Made by a program: the position numbers and the translations under genes. From Methylomonas koyamae (lineage in GTDB: Bacteria > Pseudomonadota > Gammaproteobacteria > Methylococcales > Methylomonadaceae): DNA of 60,681 nt. Under the pieces are notes generated by a model that saw only the letters and a list, made by a program, of their open reading frames with translations, was not told the DNA's origin and did not search any database. Position 1 is the first letter of the stretch; each line of letters opens with the position of its first letter. Of this stretch, positions 46,471 to 56,312 are shown in pieces. The stretch covers positions 1-60,681 of the forward strand of contig NZ_PPPU01000002.1 in assembly GCF_006483455.1 (NCBI RefSeq), written 5' to 3'.

Positions 46471-46554
46471 GGGGTTATGATCCGTTCCTCGAAAAGCCTC
46501 CGCCCGATCTTTTCCACCGAATTAACCTCTCTGGTCAATTAACAACCAAATCAT

Positions 46555-48192
46555 ATGTCCAAATTAGTAGACTCTGCCGAATGGAACGCCGTCAAGCAAC
46601 ACCACCGCGAGATTGCCGGCAAATTTTGCATGAAGGATGCCTTCGACAAAGATCCCAAGCGATTCGACAAGTTTTCGATAACCTTCAACGATCTGTTATT
46701 CGACTACTCAAAAAATCTGATCACCGATCGGACTCTGCCGCTGTTGATCGAATTGGCCAACCGCGCCCAGCTCTCGGAAAAGACCGAAGCCATGTTTTCC
46801 GGTTCCATCATTAATACCACGGAAAAACGCGCCGTGTTGCATACCGCATTACGCAACCGCAGCAACAAGCCGATTTATTTCCGCGGCCAGGACGTCATGC
46901 CTGAAATCAACCAGGTGCTGGCCAGAATGCGAGTGTTTACCGAACAAGTCCGTTCCGGCGCCTGGACCGGCTATACCGGCAAAACCATCACCGACATCGT
47001 CAACATCGGCATCGGCGGCTCCGACCTCGGCCCGAAAATGGTCGATACTGCCTTGGCGCCTTACGGCAAAGAGGGTTTGAAGGCCCATTTCGTATCCAAT
47101 GTCGACCAGACCGACATCGTCGAAACCTTAAAACCGCTGAACCCGGAAACCACGCTGTTTTTGATTTCCTCGAAAACCTTCACCACCCAGGAGACCATGA
47201 CCAACGCCCGCTCAGCCCGCGACTGGTTCCTGAGAGCGGCGCAAGAGCAGGGACACATGTCCAAACACTTTGTCGCGATTTCGACCAACGAGGCCAAAGT
47301 CAAGGAATTCGGCATCGACCTGGAAAACATGTACGAGTTCTGGGACTGGGTCGGTGGCCGTTACTCGTTATGGTCGGTGATCGGCATGTCGATCGCGCTG
47401 TACATCGGCATGGATAATTTCGAAGAACTGCTAATGGGCGCTCATCTGGCCGACGAACACTTCCGTAGCGCGCCGTTCGAGCAAAACATCCCGGTGATCA
47501 TGGGCCTGCTCGGCATCTGGTACAACAACTTCTTCGAAGCCGAAACCTACGCGATTCTGCCGTATGCGCAATCCTTGAAATACTTCGCCGACTATTTCCA
47601 GCAAGGCGACATGGAAAGCAACGGCAAAAGCGCGACGATCAAGGGCGAAAAAGTGGATTACAACACCGGCCCGATCATCTGGGGCCAACCCGGCACTAAC
47701 GGCCAGCACGCCTTTTTCCAGTTGATCCACCAAGGTACCAAACTGATCCCCGGCGATTTTCTGGCGGCGGCGCAGAGCCATTACGACCTGCCCGACCACC
47801 ACGATATCTTGATCTCCAACTTTCTGGCCCAGGCCGAAGCCCTGATGCGCGGCAAAACCGAAGCCGAAGTGCGCCACGATTTAAGCCACGAGCCCAACCT
47901 GGACGACGCCTTGATCGCTTCGAAGATATTCGAAGGCAACAAGCCGTCGAACGCCTTCCTGTTCAAAAAACTGACGCCGCGCACGCTGGGCATGCTAATC
48001 GCGTTTTACGAACATAAAATCTTCGTCCAGGGCGTGATCTGGAACATCAATTCCTTCGACCAGATGGGTGTGGAATTGGGCAAAGTGCTAGCCAAGGCCA
48101 TTTTGCCGCAATTGAAAAACGACGAAACGGTGACCGACCACGACAGCTCCACCAACGGCCTGATCAACGCTTACAAACGGTTGCGCAAGTAA
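46555..48192 (+). CDS. pgi: glucose-6-phosphate isomerase
   Basis: Pgi interconverts fructose 6-phosphate and glucose 6-phosphate, linking RuMP products to the Entner-Doudoroff and oxidative pentose routes. This 545-residue protein has both family signatures: [15 protein letters not shown] and [32 protein letters not shown] and [20 protein letters not shown] are also present. Length matches E. coli Pgi (549). The leader of about 80 bases lacks an obvious ribosome site before the ATG, which is unusual for a highly expressed enzyme. Confidence 0.96.
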   Translation: MSKLVDSAEWNAVKQHHREIAGKFCMKDAFDKDPKRFDKFSITFNDLLFDYSKNLITDRTLPLLIELANRAQLSEKTEAMFSGSIINTTEKRAVLHTALRNRSNKPIYFRGQDVMPEINQVLARMRVFTEQVRSGAWTGYTGKTITDIVNIGIGGSDLGPKMVDTALAPYGKEGLKAHFVSNVDQTDIVETLKPLNPETTLFLISSKTFTTQETMTNARSARDWFLRAAQEQGHMSKHFVAISTNEAKVKEFGIDLENMYEFWDWVGGRYSLWSVIGMSIALYIGMDNFEELLMGAHLADEHFRSAPFEQNIPVIMGLLGIWYNNFFEAETYAILPYAQSLKYFADYFQQGDMESNGKSATIKGEKVDYNTGPIIWGQPGTNGQHAFFQLIHQGTKLIPGDFLAAAQSHYDLPDHHDILISNFLAQAEALMRGKTEAEVRHDLSHEPNLDDALIASKIFEGNKPSNAFLFKKLTPRTLGMLIAFYEHKIFVQGVIWNINSFDQMGVELGKVLAKAILPQLKNDETVTDHDSSTNGLINAYKRLRK

Positions 48193-48244
48193 GCCAAACC
48201 AGTCAACACCGCTGGCGTTTGCCGGCACAGCCCTAGCGGGAGCC

Positions 48245-48275
48245 GCCGCAAAACGCCAGTTTGACGTTTTGCGGC
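48245..48275. terminator. hairpin downstream of pgi
   Basis: An 11-pair stem (48245-48255 with 48265-48275, core CCGCAAAACG/CGTTTTGCGG) and a 9-base loop lie 53 bases after the pgi stop codon. No T-run follows on the plus strand, so termination is only probable. The remaining sequence to 48497 shows no gene. Confidence 0.45.
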
Positions 48276-48497
48276 CGACTCTGCCCATCTCCCCCACTTG
48301 GCCAAGTGAATTTTTTAACTGCATCCCAAGGCCCTCGGCGATAGACTGCAATCGGCCGGCAAAAAAGCCAGCCACAGCAAATCCACCGACTTTCGTCGCA
48401 AACACCCTCCATAGAGAGGATGTTTGGCTGCGCAGAATATGTTCCAATAGTGAATCCGTCCGCCAGCTGGCGCTCCAGCCCTCCCAAAGGCTCAGGT

Positions 48498-49613
48498 ATG
48501 AAACAAAGCCACGCTTTAGCTTATTTGCGCCAAATCTGTTGCTCAGGCTTGAGCCGTGAGCTCGCGATCGGCGAATTTCTCAAAACCTTGCCGCTGGTAG
48601 TGCCGTCGAACAGCAATACCTTTTCGGTCGGCGACAGCCAATTGAGACCGGTCTACCACATAGCCGGATTCGAATTGGCCGACATGGCGGCCACGGCTCC
48701 GGAAATTATCGCCGCCTACCATACGCCCGAGCGCCAACGACGCGCCAACGTCTGGTTCGCCTCTCATCCCTGCATCGGCGATCCCAGGGTGATGGAACAA
48801 GGATTCTATGCCACCGATCTCTACCACCTGATCTACCGCAGATTCGATATGCATCATGTGCTGTGGCTGCCGCTCCAGTTGGACGGCGGCGCAGCCGGAG
48901 TACTTGGGCTTTACCGGCCGCAGCATCAGAAACCCTTCGACGGCCGCGACCAGACCCGGGTGCTGAGTTTATTGCCCTATCTGGCCCATGCCTTCCGTGC
49001 CGGTAACGACAGCAATTTCCAGCTCGGCCCGCCTTGCGGCTCCGGAATGTTGGTGATGGACACTCAAGGCAAGACCGTATTCCAAAGCCCGGAGGCGACG
49101 CGGCTCTTGGAGCTCGCCCGCTACCCCAGGTTACTGCGCGACATGCGCGGGCAGGACCGCCTGCTGGCCAAACTCGCCGAACTATGCCGCAATCTGCTCG
49201 GCATCTACCGCGGCGAAGATGCGCCGCCACCGTCATTCAGCCACCATGCCGCCACCGGCCAATATCTGTTCAAAGCCTATTGGCTGAACGGTTGCGGCGA
49301 TCAGCCGGAGCGCCTGATCGGCGTGACGGTAGAATATCGCCAACCTTTGACGCTGAAACTGCTCAGAGCTCTCCGCGACCAACCGCTGTCGCCCGCCCAG
49401 CGCGAAGTGGCGCTGCTATTGGCCCAGGGCGAACCGTTCGAAAAGATTGGCCAACGCCTGCATATCAAAATGACCACCGTCAGGGACCACATCGGCAAAA
49501 TCTACACCAAACTCAATATTCACCAGCGGGAAGAATTACTGCCTAAGCTGCTGGCGGCCTCCGCAAGCTCTAGCGAACAACTCTACCCGGCCGAAACGGA
49601 GCGGTTTCGATGA
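48498..49613 (+). CDS. LuxR-type regulator, paralogue 1 of 3
   Basis: This 371-residue protein begins MKQSHALAYLRQICCSGLSR, a stretch shared by all three paralogues. A GAF-like sensory region (about 30-170; FDMHHVLWLPLQL, GVLGLYRPQHQKPF) is followed by a PAS-like segment (about 180-290; GMLVMDTQGKTVFQSPEATRLL) and a C-terminal LuxR helix-turn-helix (about 300-358; LSPAQREVALLLAQGEPFEKIGQRLHIKMTTVRDHIGKIYTKL). It has no receiver and no acyl-homoserine lactone domain. The ATG at 48498 has AAAGG 7 bases upstream. Its stop overlaps the start of the next paralogue (ATGA). The ligand is unknown. Confidence 0.82.
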   Translation: MKQSHALAYLRQICCSGLSRELAIGEFLKTLPLVVPSNSNTFSVGDSQLRPVYHIAGFELADMAATAPEIIAAYHTPERQRRANVWFASHPCIGDPRVMEQGFYATDLYHLIYRRFDMHHVLWLPLQLDGGAAGVLGLYRPQHQKPFDGRDQTRVLSLLPYLAHAFRAGNDSNFQLGPPCGSGMLVMDTQGKTVFQSPEATRLLELARYPRLLRDMRGQDRLLAKLAELCRNLLGIYRGEDAPPPSFSHHAATGQYLFKAYWLNGCGDQPERLIGVTVEYRQPLTLKLLRALRDQPLSPAQREVALLLAQGEPFEKIGQRLHIKMTTVRDHIGKIYTKLNIHQREELLPKLLAASASSSEQLYPAETERFR

Positions 49614-50683
49614 AAAAAAATCACGCAATGGCTTATCTGCGCCAACTTTGCTGTTCCGGACTGAGCAAGGAATTGGTGATCAACGAATTTCTGCGCACCT
49701 TGCCCATCCTGATACCTTCCACCAGCAACGTCTTTTCCGGCGTCGATGCGCAGCTCAGGCCGACTTACTGTATTGCCGATTTCGACATGAGCGAAATGGC
49801 CGGTACGATGGTCGAGGTGGTATCGGCGTTTTATACGCCGGAACGCTTAAGCCGGGCCGCGGCATGGCTGAAACGCCATCCGGCCATCACCAACCCCTTG
49901 CTGCTGGACGACCGCTTTTACCAAAGCGATATCTACAACGTCGTCTACCGCCGCTTCGACATGCACCATGTACTGTGGCTGCCTACCATCGACAACGGCA
50001 AACCGAATGGCGTGCTGCGCCTGTACCGGCCGAGAACCCAAAAACCCTTCGGCCGCGAGGATCAAGCACTGGCCGGCCAATTGCTCCCCTATCTGGCCCA
50101 CGCGATAAAAGCGGCCAACGACGCCCAGTTCCGCTACGAACGCGAGGCGACTTGCGGAGTGATCGTCATGGACCCGCAAGGCAACATCTTATTTCAAAGC
50201 CCGGAGGCGAGAAAGTTACTACACGCCGCCTGTACCCCGGCGCTCGACGCCAATCACGACCGGGGAAAAGCCTTGTTAATGATGGAACTGGCCCGCCTCT
50301 GCGCGAAATTACAAGCAGTTTCCCGCGGCCACAGCGCCGCCCCGCCCTGTTACCGCCACACCGGTGCGGCCGGAGAATTTCTGTTCCGGGCCTACTGGCT
50401 GGAAAGCCAAAGCGGCGAAAGCGGCAGCCTGATCGGCATCAGCGCCGAACACCGCGAGCCGCTGAAGCTGAAACTGCTGCGCTCGCTACAGCATTCGGCG
50501 TTGTCGCCGACGCAAAAGGAAGTGGCAATGCTATTGACGCAAGGCATTTCGTTCGAGCAAATCGGCCAATCGCTGCACATCAAACCGGCTACGGTTAAGG
50601 ACCATGTCGGAAAAATCTACGGCAAACTCGACGTCCGCCAGCGCGACGAGGTATTGCCGAAGTTGCTGGCACTGAGGGCTTAG
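49610..50683 (+). CDS. LuxR-type regulator, paralogue 2 of 3
   Basis: This 357-residue protein has the same plan as its neighbour: MKKNHAMAYLRQLCCSGLSKE, the GAF-like YRRFDMHHVLWLP and GVLRLYRPRTQKPF region, a PAS-like VIVMDPQGNILFQSPEARKLL, and a LuxR helix-turn-helix ending LHIKPATVKDHVGKIYGKLDV. Its start codon overlaps the preceding stop codon, and GGAG lies 8 bases upstream. The two are thus a translationally coupled tandem pair. Divergence in the sensory part with a conserved DNA-reading helix suggests different signals but similar targets. Confidence 0.82.
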   Translation: MKKNHAMAYLRQLCCSGLSKELVINEFLRTLPILIPSTSNVFSGVDAQLRPTYCIADFDMSEMAGTMVEVVSAFYTPERLSRAAAWLKRHPAITNPLLLDDRFYQSDIYNVVYRRFDMHHVLWLPTIDNGKPNGVLRLYRPRTQKPFGREDQALAGQLLPYLAHAIKAANDAQFRYEREATCGVIVMDPQGNILFQSPEARKLLHAACTPALDANHDRGKALLMMELARLCAKLQAVSRGHSAAPPCYRHTGAAGEFLFRAYWLESQSGESGSLIGISAEHREPLKLKLLRSLQHSALSPTQKEVAMLLTQGISFEQIGQSLHIKPATVKDHVGKIYGKLDVRQRDEVLPKLLALRA

Positions 50684-50802
50684 GCCGCACCCTCACGGAA
50701 TATTGGCGACGCGAGCGGTATCGGGCTAACCTAAGTCGCAACCCTCGACTGAATGTCTCGCCGACGGTGGCCACCAGTTACCTTTCAGGACTTGTCCCAA
50801 CC

Positions 50803-51453
50803 ATGCAAATATTAATCGTCGACGACCACACCTTGTTTCGGGAAGCGCTGTTGCATGTGTTAAAGCAACTGGACGGCAACGTGCTGGTCCACGAAGCGGC
50901 CAATACCGGCGAAGCCTCGAATCTGCTCAGCCACCGCCGCAATCTGGATTTGGTGTTGCTCGACATCGATTTGCCGGGGCAAGACGGCCTCAGCGCCCTA
51001 CCGGGCATGCGGGAGCAGGCGCCGACCGTGCCTATCGTGGTTTTGTCCGGCTCGGAAAGCTCGCAACACGTCAACGCCGCCCTGGAATCCGGTGCGGTCG
51101 GCTACATTCCGAAATCTTGCAGCGGGCACGAGATGTTGACTGCCTTGCGCATCGTGTTGCAGGGCGATATTTACGTTCCGCCGCGCCTGCTCGGCAAGCT
51201 CGACGTTGCGCCAACGCTGAAAGTCGAGACCGATGCCGGCCAACACCCGTTGACCGCACGCCAGATCGAGGTACTGGAACTGATGGCGCAAGGCTTGCCG
51301 AATAAATCGATCGCCCGCCGCTTGAATCTGGCCGAAGGCACCGTGAAACTGCATGTCGCAGCGATCTTACGCGCGCTGGATGCCGGCAATCGCACCCAAG
51401 CCGTCACCGCGGCGGCTCGGCTCGGCCTGTTGCCGCTGGCCACAGGACTCTGA
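50803..51453 (+). CDS. NarL/FixJ-type response regulator
   Basis: This 216-residue protein has a receiver domain (ILIVDDHTLFREALLHVLKQL; phosphoacceptor D54 in LDLVLLDIDLPGQDG) and a LuxR-type helix-turn-helix (LTARQIEVLELMAQGLPNKSIARRLNLAEGTVKLHVAAILRAL). It should be a phosphorylation-controlled transcription factor. The ATG at 50803 starts the receiver; an upstream GTG at 50767 would add 12 unrelated residues. The hybrid histidine kinase next to it, converging from the other strand with 11 bases between stops, is the most likely partner. Confidence 0.9.
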   Translation: MQILIVDDHTLFREALLHVLKQLDGNVLVHEAANTGEASNLLSHRRNLDLVLLDIDLPGQDGLSALPGMREQAPTVPIVVLSGSESSQHVNAALESGAVGYIPKSCSGHEMLTALRIVLQGDIYVPPRLLGKLDVAPTLKVETDAGQHPLTARQIEVLELMAQGLPNKSIARRLNLAEGTVKLHVAAILRALDAGNRTQAVTAAARLGLLPLATGL

Positions 51454-51464
51454 TTCCGCCGAGC

Positions 51465-53558
51465 TCAGTCCCGGCCGGTTTTGCTGAGCATATACTGCAA
51501 GGTACTGCGCAGCTTGGCCGGTTGCACCGGTTTGTGCAGTAACGGAAAACCGCTGGCATCGGCTTCGCGCAAACGTTCCGGCCCGGTATCGCCGGTGACG
51601 ATCAGTATCGGCAGCGGATATGCCAACCGGCGGCGCAGTTCCCGCGCCACCTCGATCCCCGACAAATCGCCCGGCAAGCGGTAATCGACGATCGCCAATT
51701 CGGGCCGCAATTGATGATCGTCGATCTCGGCCAAAGCCTGGTACAGGTCGGCCGCGGCAAACACGCGGCAGCCCCAACGGCTCAGCAGGCCGCGCATGCC
51801 GTCCCGCACCGCGACATCGTCGTCGATCACCAACAACCGTCTATCCTCCAGCAAATGTAACGGCGACACTGCATTTTGCGGCTCGGGACCGGGCAAGGTG
51901 ATCGCGGCTTCCGCCACCAACGGCAAGGTCAAACAGAAACAAGAGCCGTGGCCCAAGCGGGATTTGACTCGAATCTTATGGTTCAGCAGTTTCGCCAGAC
52001 GCTTGACGATAGCCAAGCCCAACCCCAACCCTTGCCGGCGGTCGCGGGCCGGATTATGCAGTTGATGAAATTCGACGAAGATCTCGTCGAGCTGATTGTC
52101 CGGAATACCGGGGCCGGTATCGATGACCTGGATTTCGGCACTGCCGCAACGCCGGCGGGCAGCGACCAATACCCGACCATGCCCGGTATGGCGTAACGCG
52201 TTCCCGATCAGATTGCGCAACATCCGCTCCAGCATGGCCGGGTCGGTGTTGACCAGCAATGGGGCGTGGCGAATCTTGAGCTGGTTGCGGTTTTCCGCGG
52301 CGATCGGCTGAAATTCGCTTTGCAGGCGTTGGAATAAGTCATCCAGCGCGAACGGCTCGATCGCCGGCTTGACCACGCCGGCATCCAATTTCGATACGTC
52401 CAGTAAAGCATTCAGCATCGAATTGATCGCGGCGATCGAATCGTCAATCTGGGCCAGCAAACCCTGGGTTTCCGGCGCCGCCACCCGGTCGGACAATTCG
52501 GCGAAGAACAGGCCCAGTGCGTGTATCGGCTGACGCAAATCGTGGCTGGCCGAAGCCAGAAACCGGGTTTTGGCAGCATTGGCCTGTTCGGCCTCGCGCT
52601 TGGCTTTTTCCAAAGCTTGTTCGCGTTTGATTAAATCGCTGATGTCGGTGTAAGTGACAACTCGGCCGCCGTGCGCCAACCCGGATTGGCGGATTTCGTA
52701 GACCTTGCCGTCAGGACCGCGATAATTGCTCGAGCCTTCCGCGCTGATCGCAATCGGCGGGTTGGCGGCCGCCAATAACTCTGAAAGCCTGGCATGGCTG
52801 TCCACAGTGCCAGCTCCGTCGCCCAGCAAGGCGGTAAATTGGCGGTTCCACATGCGCAGCAGATCGTCCGTATCCGACATCGTGATGCCCTGCCCCATAT
52901 TTTCCAGCGCCGTTTCCAGCAACAGGGATTTTTCCTCGGACTCGCGGCGTAAGGCGGCATTTTCGAAATTCAGGCGGAGGGCATGGTTCAGCATCCCGGC
53001 CAGCCTTAGCGAGCTGGGAATGCTGATAATCGGCAGCACCGAAAAAATGATGGCCGGTACGATGTAGTTGCCGCCGCCTTCGCTTAACAGGAAATAGTCG
53101 ATCGCAATCGTCGCCGGAATGTTGACGACCAACACTGCCGGAAAATAGGTAAACCAGGTCAACATGACCCCGACAACCTGGGTGATCGTCGGCACGGTAA
53201 TCACCAGCACGTTGACCGGATCGTTGGCGTCCAAAAAAAACACCTGGCACATGACCCACCAAAAACCGTTGAGCGCGGCACCCAGCATAATCAGGCGTTT
53301 GAATTTCGGCACGTTGTCGACCAACGCCGTTTTATGCACGTGGTAATAGTGCAGGACAACCCAGCGAAACAGGTTGATACCCGTCAAAACCAAAGCCCAA
53401 AGCAACAGCAGGCCATGGGCGGCGGTCTGCCACAAGCCGACCACAATCAAGATCGTAAACGGCAGCATCACAAAAAACACATATTTGCCCTGCCGGGTCG
53501 TCACCCATAGCCGTTCCACTTCAATTTGCGCTTCGAGATTCCGGTCCGAGTTATTCAT
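51465..53558 (-). CDS. hybrid sensor histidine kinase
   Basis: This 697-residue membrane protein has five to six N-terminal helices (about 20-190). A PAS-like domain (about 215-310; ALENMGQGITMSDTDDLLRMWNRQF) and a short coiled coil precede the phosphoacceptor H339 in RFLASASHDLRQPIHALGLFF. The ATPase domain has RMLRNLIGNALRHTGHGRVLVA, DTGPGIP and GLGLGLAIVKRLA. A C-terminal receiver carries D625 in ELAIVDYRLPGD. The ATG at 53558 has AGGAT at good spacing. It converges with the NarL-type regulator, its probable output. A second kinase of the same class starts at 59114. Confidence 0.9.
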   Translation of the reverse strand: MNNSDRNLEAQIEVERLWVTTRQGKYVFFVMLPFTILIVVGLWQTAAHGLLLLWALVLTGINLFRWVVLHYYHVHKTALVDNVPKFKRLIMLGAALNGFWWVMCQVFFLDANDPVNVLVITVPTITQVVGVMLTWFTYFPAVLVVNIPATIAIDYFLLSEGGGNYIVPAIIFSVLPIISIPSSLRLAGMLNHALRLNFENAALRRESEEKSLLLETALENMGQGITMSDTDDLLRMWNRQFTALLGDGAGTVDSHARLSELLAAANPPIAISAEGSSNYRGPDGKVYEIRQSGLAHGGRVVTYTDISDLIKREQALEKAKREAEQANAAKTRFLASASHDLRQPIHALGLFFAELSDRVAAPETQGLLAQIDDSIAAINSMLNALLDVSKLDAGVVKPAIEPFALDDLFQRLQSEFQPIAAENRNQLKIRHAPLLVNTDPAMLERMLRNLIGNALRHTGHGRVLVAARRRCGSAEIQVIDTGPGIPDNQLDEIFVEFHQLHNPARDRRQGLGLGLAIVKRLAKLLNHKIRVKSRLGHGSCFCLTLPLVAEAAITLPGPEPQNAVSPLHLLEDRRLLVIDDDVAVRDGMRGLLSRWGCRVFAAADLYQALAEIDDHQLRPELAIVDYRLPGDLSGIEVARELRRRLAYPLPILIVTGDTGPERLREADASGFPLLHKPVQPAKLRSTLQYMLSKTGRD

Positions 53559-53915
53559 GGCTGATCCTGCTGAGCTTGATCGGGAGAGCATTTTCGCTGG
53601 CTGCAGGATAATGGCTGAGTGGCTGCCCTGCAATCGATACGACGGCCTATCTCTTTCGGACTAGCCTCTTAGCGCGCTCGGCCGGCTGCCGGCCGCAAAC
53701 GGCGCGCAAGGCCCGAGATTGCAAGCCCGCCTATCGCTAAGATCGAGACAGACAAAGCCCTAACATAAAAGCCGATTACCCCGAAAGGCATAGGCTGTCA
53801 GCCATATTTTCTAGGGCTACCGAATACCAGCATACTTTTTCCCGAAACTGCAAGGCCGGCAAGCGCCAGCGTTTGGCGACCGGCCCAAAACAATAACCAG
53901 TGGGGGAAATAAGCC
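53559..53915. other. divergent intergenic region with GC-rich hairpin
   Basis: This 357-base gap separates the hybrid kinase (minus) from the third LuxR paralogue (plus) and must hold both promoters. A seven-pair hairpin CGGCCGG-CTG-CCGGCCG (53679-53695) is nested in GCGCGC repeats at 53672-53677 and 53702-53707. GTGGGGGAAATAAGCC before 53916 is the ribosome site of the third paralogue. No clear -10/-35 pair was found, and no gene. Confidence 0.5.
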
Positions 53916-54986
53916 ATGAAACAATCTAACGCAATCGCCTATCTGCGCCGGCTGTGCTGTTCGGGTTTGAGTAAGGAGATTGTGATTGCCGAGTTCTTGC
54001 GGGCATTGCCGGCTCTGATTCAATCGCACCACAATACGTTTTCGGGTACCGACGCCAGACTCTACCCGCAGTACCACATCGCCGGTTTCGATTTGGCCGG
54101 GATGCGTGACACCATTCCGGCCATCGTCGCCCAATTCCACACTCAGGAAAGGCAGCAACGGGCGATTGCCTGGTTTAAAGACCACCCGGCAATCGCCGAC
54201 GCTCGCACCGTCGACCCCGAATTTTACCGTAGCGACATGTACAACTTGGTTTACCGGCCGTTCGATATGCACCACGTGTTATGGATGCCGGTAGCACAGA
54301 ACGGGCGGCCGGTCGGCGTGCTGGGTTTATACCGCAGCAAAAACCAGGCTCCGTTCGGCACCAAGGAACAAATGCTGCTCGGACACGTGCAGCAATACAT
54401 CGTCTACGCCTTGGGCAATAACGCCCATGCCGAACCGCAATACAGCGAGAACGGCCGTACCGGCATGATGATCATGAACAGCAAGGGCGAACTGCTGAGC
54501 CAGAGCCGGGAAGCCGAACAGTTATTAAGTATGGCCAGATTACCCCGCCTGTTGGTCGACGGCCGCCGCGAAGACCGTTTGTTGAGCCGTCTCTCGCAAC
54601 TTTGCGCCAATCTCACCGCCGTTTATCGCGGCCAAAACGTACCGCCGCCGCAGTTCTGCCACCTCAACCCGTACGGGCGATTTTGGTTCCGCGCTTACCG
54701 CCTGTTCGATTGCCAGGACCAAGGCTCCCAACTGATCGGCGTCACCATCGAACACCAGGAACCGGTGGCCTTGAAAATTCTGCGGGCGATGCAGGACTTG
54801 CCGCTGTCGCCGATGCAACAGGAAGTCGCGCAATGCGTTGCCGAAGGCTTGTCGTACGATCACATTGCCAAACGCCTGCACATCAAACTGACCACGGTCA
54901 AAGACCACATCGGCAAAATCTACACCAAACTGGATATCGGCCAACGCGAGGAGTTGTTGCCCAGGCTGCTGGCGCAGGCCGGCTAG
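53916..54986 (+). CDS. LuxR-type regulator, paralogue 3 of 3
   Basis: This 356-residue protein repeats the architecture of the two regulators at 48.5-50.7 kb: MKQSNAIAYLRRLCCSGLSKE, the GAF-like YRPFDMHHVLWMPV and GVLGLYRSKNQAPF region, a PAS-like MMIMNSKGELLSQSREAEQLL, and the helix-turn-helix HIAKRLHIKLTTVKDHIGKIYTKL. It has its own strong ribosome site (GGGGGAA). It is separated from paralogues 1 and 2 by the response regulator and kinase genes, so it may have been duplicated out of the tandem pair. It converges with the hydrolase gene 4 bases away. Confidence 0.82.
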   Translation: MKQSNAIAYLRRLCCSGLSKEIVIAEFLRALPALIQSHHNTFSGTDARLYPQYHIAGFDLAGMRDTIPAIVAQFHTQERQQRAIAWFKDHPAIADARTVDPEFYRSDMYNLVYRPFDMHHVLWMPVAQNGRPVGVLGLYRSKNQAPFGTKEQMLLGHVQQYIVYALGNNAHAEPQYSENGRTGMMIMNSKGELLSQSREAEQLLSMARLPRLLVDGRREDRLLSRLSQLCANLTAVYRGQNVPPPQFCHLNPYGRFWFRAYRLFDCQDQGSQLIGVTIEHQEPVALKILRAMQDLPLSPMQQEVAQCVAEGLSYDHIAKRLHIKLTTVKDHIGKIYTKLDIGQREELLPRLLAQAG

Positions 54987-54990
54987 CAGC

Positions 54991-55857
54991 TTAGCGCGAA
55001 GCGTCGGCGCCTGCCGGCGTTTGCGCCGACCGCGTCGTTACCGGTTCGGACTTGGGCTGTACCGCGGCCAGCACCTCGCGAATCGCCGAAATGATAGGCT
55101 CCGGTCGTTCCAGCGGCATGGCGTGGCCGCTGTCCACCCAAATTTGAATTGCGCCCGGATAGAGCCGGGCCAGCTCCATTCGTTTGCGATTGCTATCGAC
55201 GGCCAGTGACGACGTATCGGCCAACGGTTGCGCCGCGCTCAGCACAATCACCGGCACGGCGCCAAATACCGGCGCCGCGAGTACTTCATCGCCGGTCCGA
55301 TCGATTTCGGCGAACTCGCCTTCGGCCGCGGCCGACAACGATACTTCGAACAGCCAACGCCACCAAAACGGCCAATGTTCCACAGCCCCCTGGCCTTTCA
55401 GTTGCGCTGGATGGGTGGAATCCACCAGAATCAAAGCCGCAACTTCCTGCGGATAGTAACGGGCATACCATTGCAGGTACAAACCGCCCAGCGAATGGCC
55501 GACCAGAACATAGGGCGGCGCCAGTTTCTGGCTAATCAGCAATTCGCGCAGCTCTTGCACCACATGGCGGCCGTCGCGCGGCGATGCGACTGCATCGCTG
55601 TTGCCGATACCGGCGCGGTTGTAAACCAAGGCCGTTGCCGACTCGGCGATTGGCGGATAGACCTCCTCCCACCAAGTGAAGTGTCCGCCCAGCCCGGTTT
55701 CGAACACCACCGGCAAGGTATCGTGCCGGCTCAAGGCAAATTCCACTTGGCGGCCGGCGACATTGGTCGTCGCCACCTGGGGAAGGTTCCCGCCACAGCC
55801 GTTCAGCAGGCCGGCCAACAAGGGCAGCATGGCCGCGGTCGAAAGCGCTAGCTTCAT
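54991..55857 (-). CDS. exported alpha/beta hydrolase
   Basis: This 288-residue protein has an N-terminal signal (MKLALSTAAMLPLLAGLLNGC) that may be a lipoprotein signal, although NGC is an imperfect lipobox. The hydrolase fold has the nucleophile elbow GHSLGG (YVLVGHSLGGLYLQWYARYYP), an acid near LILVDSTHP and a histidine in DSGHAMPLERPEPI. VFETGLGGHFTWWEEVYPPIAESATALVYNRAGIG is the oxyanion-side strand. The substrate is not predictable. It follows a small lipoprotein gene on the same strand after 106 bases. Confidence 0.82.
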   Translation of the reverse strand: MKLALSTAAMLPLLAGLLNGCGGNLPQVATTNVAGRQVEFALSRHDTLPVVFETGLGGHFTWWEEVYPPIAESATALVYNRAGIGNSDAVASPRDGRHVVQELRELLISQKLAPPYVLVGHSLGGLYLQWYARYYPQEVAALILVDSTHPAQLKGQGAVEHWPFWWRWLFEVSLSAAAEGEFAEIDRTGDEVLAAPVFGAVPVIVLSAAQPLADTSSLAVDSNRKRMELARLYPGAIQIWVDSGHAMPLERPEPIISAIREVLAAVQPKSEPVTTRSAQTPAGADASR

Positions 55858-55963
55858 CGCCGGGGATGCAATCGATCAACCGAAGTTGCAGGGACGGCAT
55901 CGCCGCCGCGGCGATCCCGGTTCGATACCGCCTGAACGGCTAGCCCACATTGCAGAAATCGCG

Positions 55964-56272
55964 TCATTGGCCCAATAACGGATTTCTGGCCGGCTCGCCT
56001 TTTTTGCTGCAGATCGCTTCCGAAACCATCCGCCCCAGCACCGAGATCGAGCCGCCGACGTAGCAATTGTATTGCTGGCCGCTGTCCGTCTTCACCGAAT
56101 AGCGGGTGGTGACGCCGTCATCCACCCGGTTCTCGATTTTGAACTGGTTCTTTTCCAGTCCCAAGGCGTGGGCGGTGCGATCCACCAACGCGTCTTGGGT
56201 CACGGCCCAGGCCGCGCAGCCGCCAAGCGTTAAAAACAAACCGGCATACAGCCAAATTTTTTGATTCGTCAT
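55964..56272 (-). CDS. small lipoprotein, unknown function
   Basis: This 102-residue protein starts with a lipoprotein signal peptide (KIWLYAGLFLTLGGC) with a good LGGC lipobox. The mature part has two further Cys (YNCYVGG and EAICSKKG), likely disulfide bonded, and a beta-rich core (NQFKIENRVDDGVTTRYSVKTDSGQQYNCYV). I do not recognise a named family. It starts 40 bases after the VPLPA-CTERM gene, probably in the same transcript. Confidence 0.65.
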   Translation of the reverse strand: MTNQKIWLYAGLFLTLGGCAAWAVTQDALVDRTAHALGLEKNQFKIENRVDDGVTTRYSVKTDSGQQYNCYVGGSISVLGRMVSEAICSKKGEPARNPLLGQ

Positions 56273-56312
56273 TGGATTTCCTGGTTGAATTTTCTTAATT
56301 GAAGCGTGCTAT

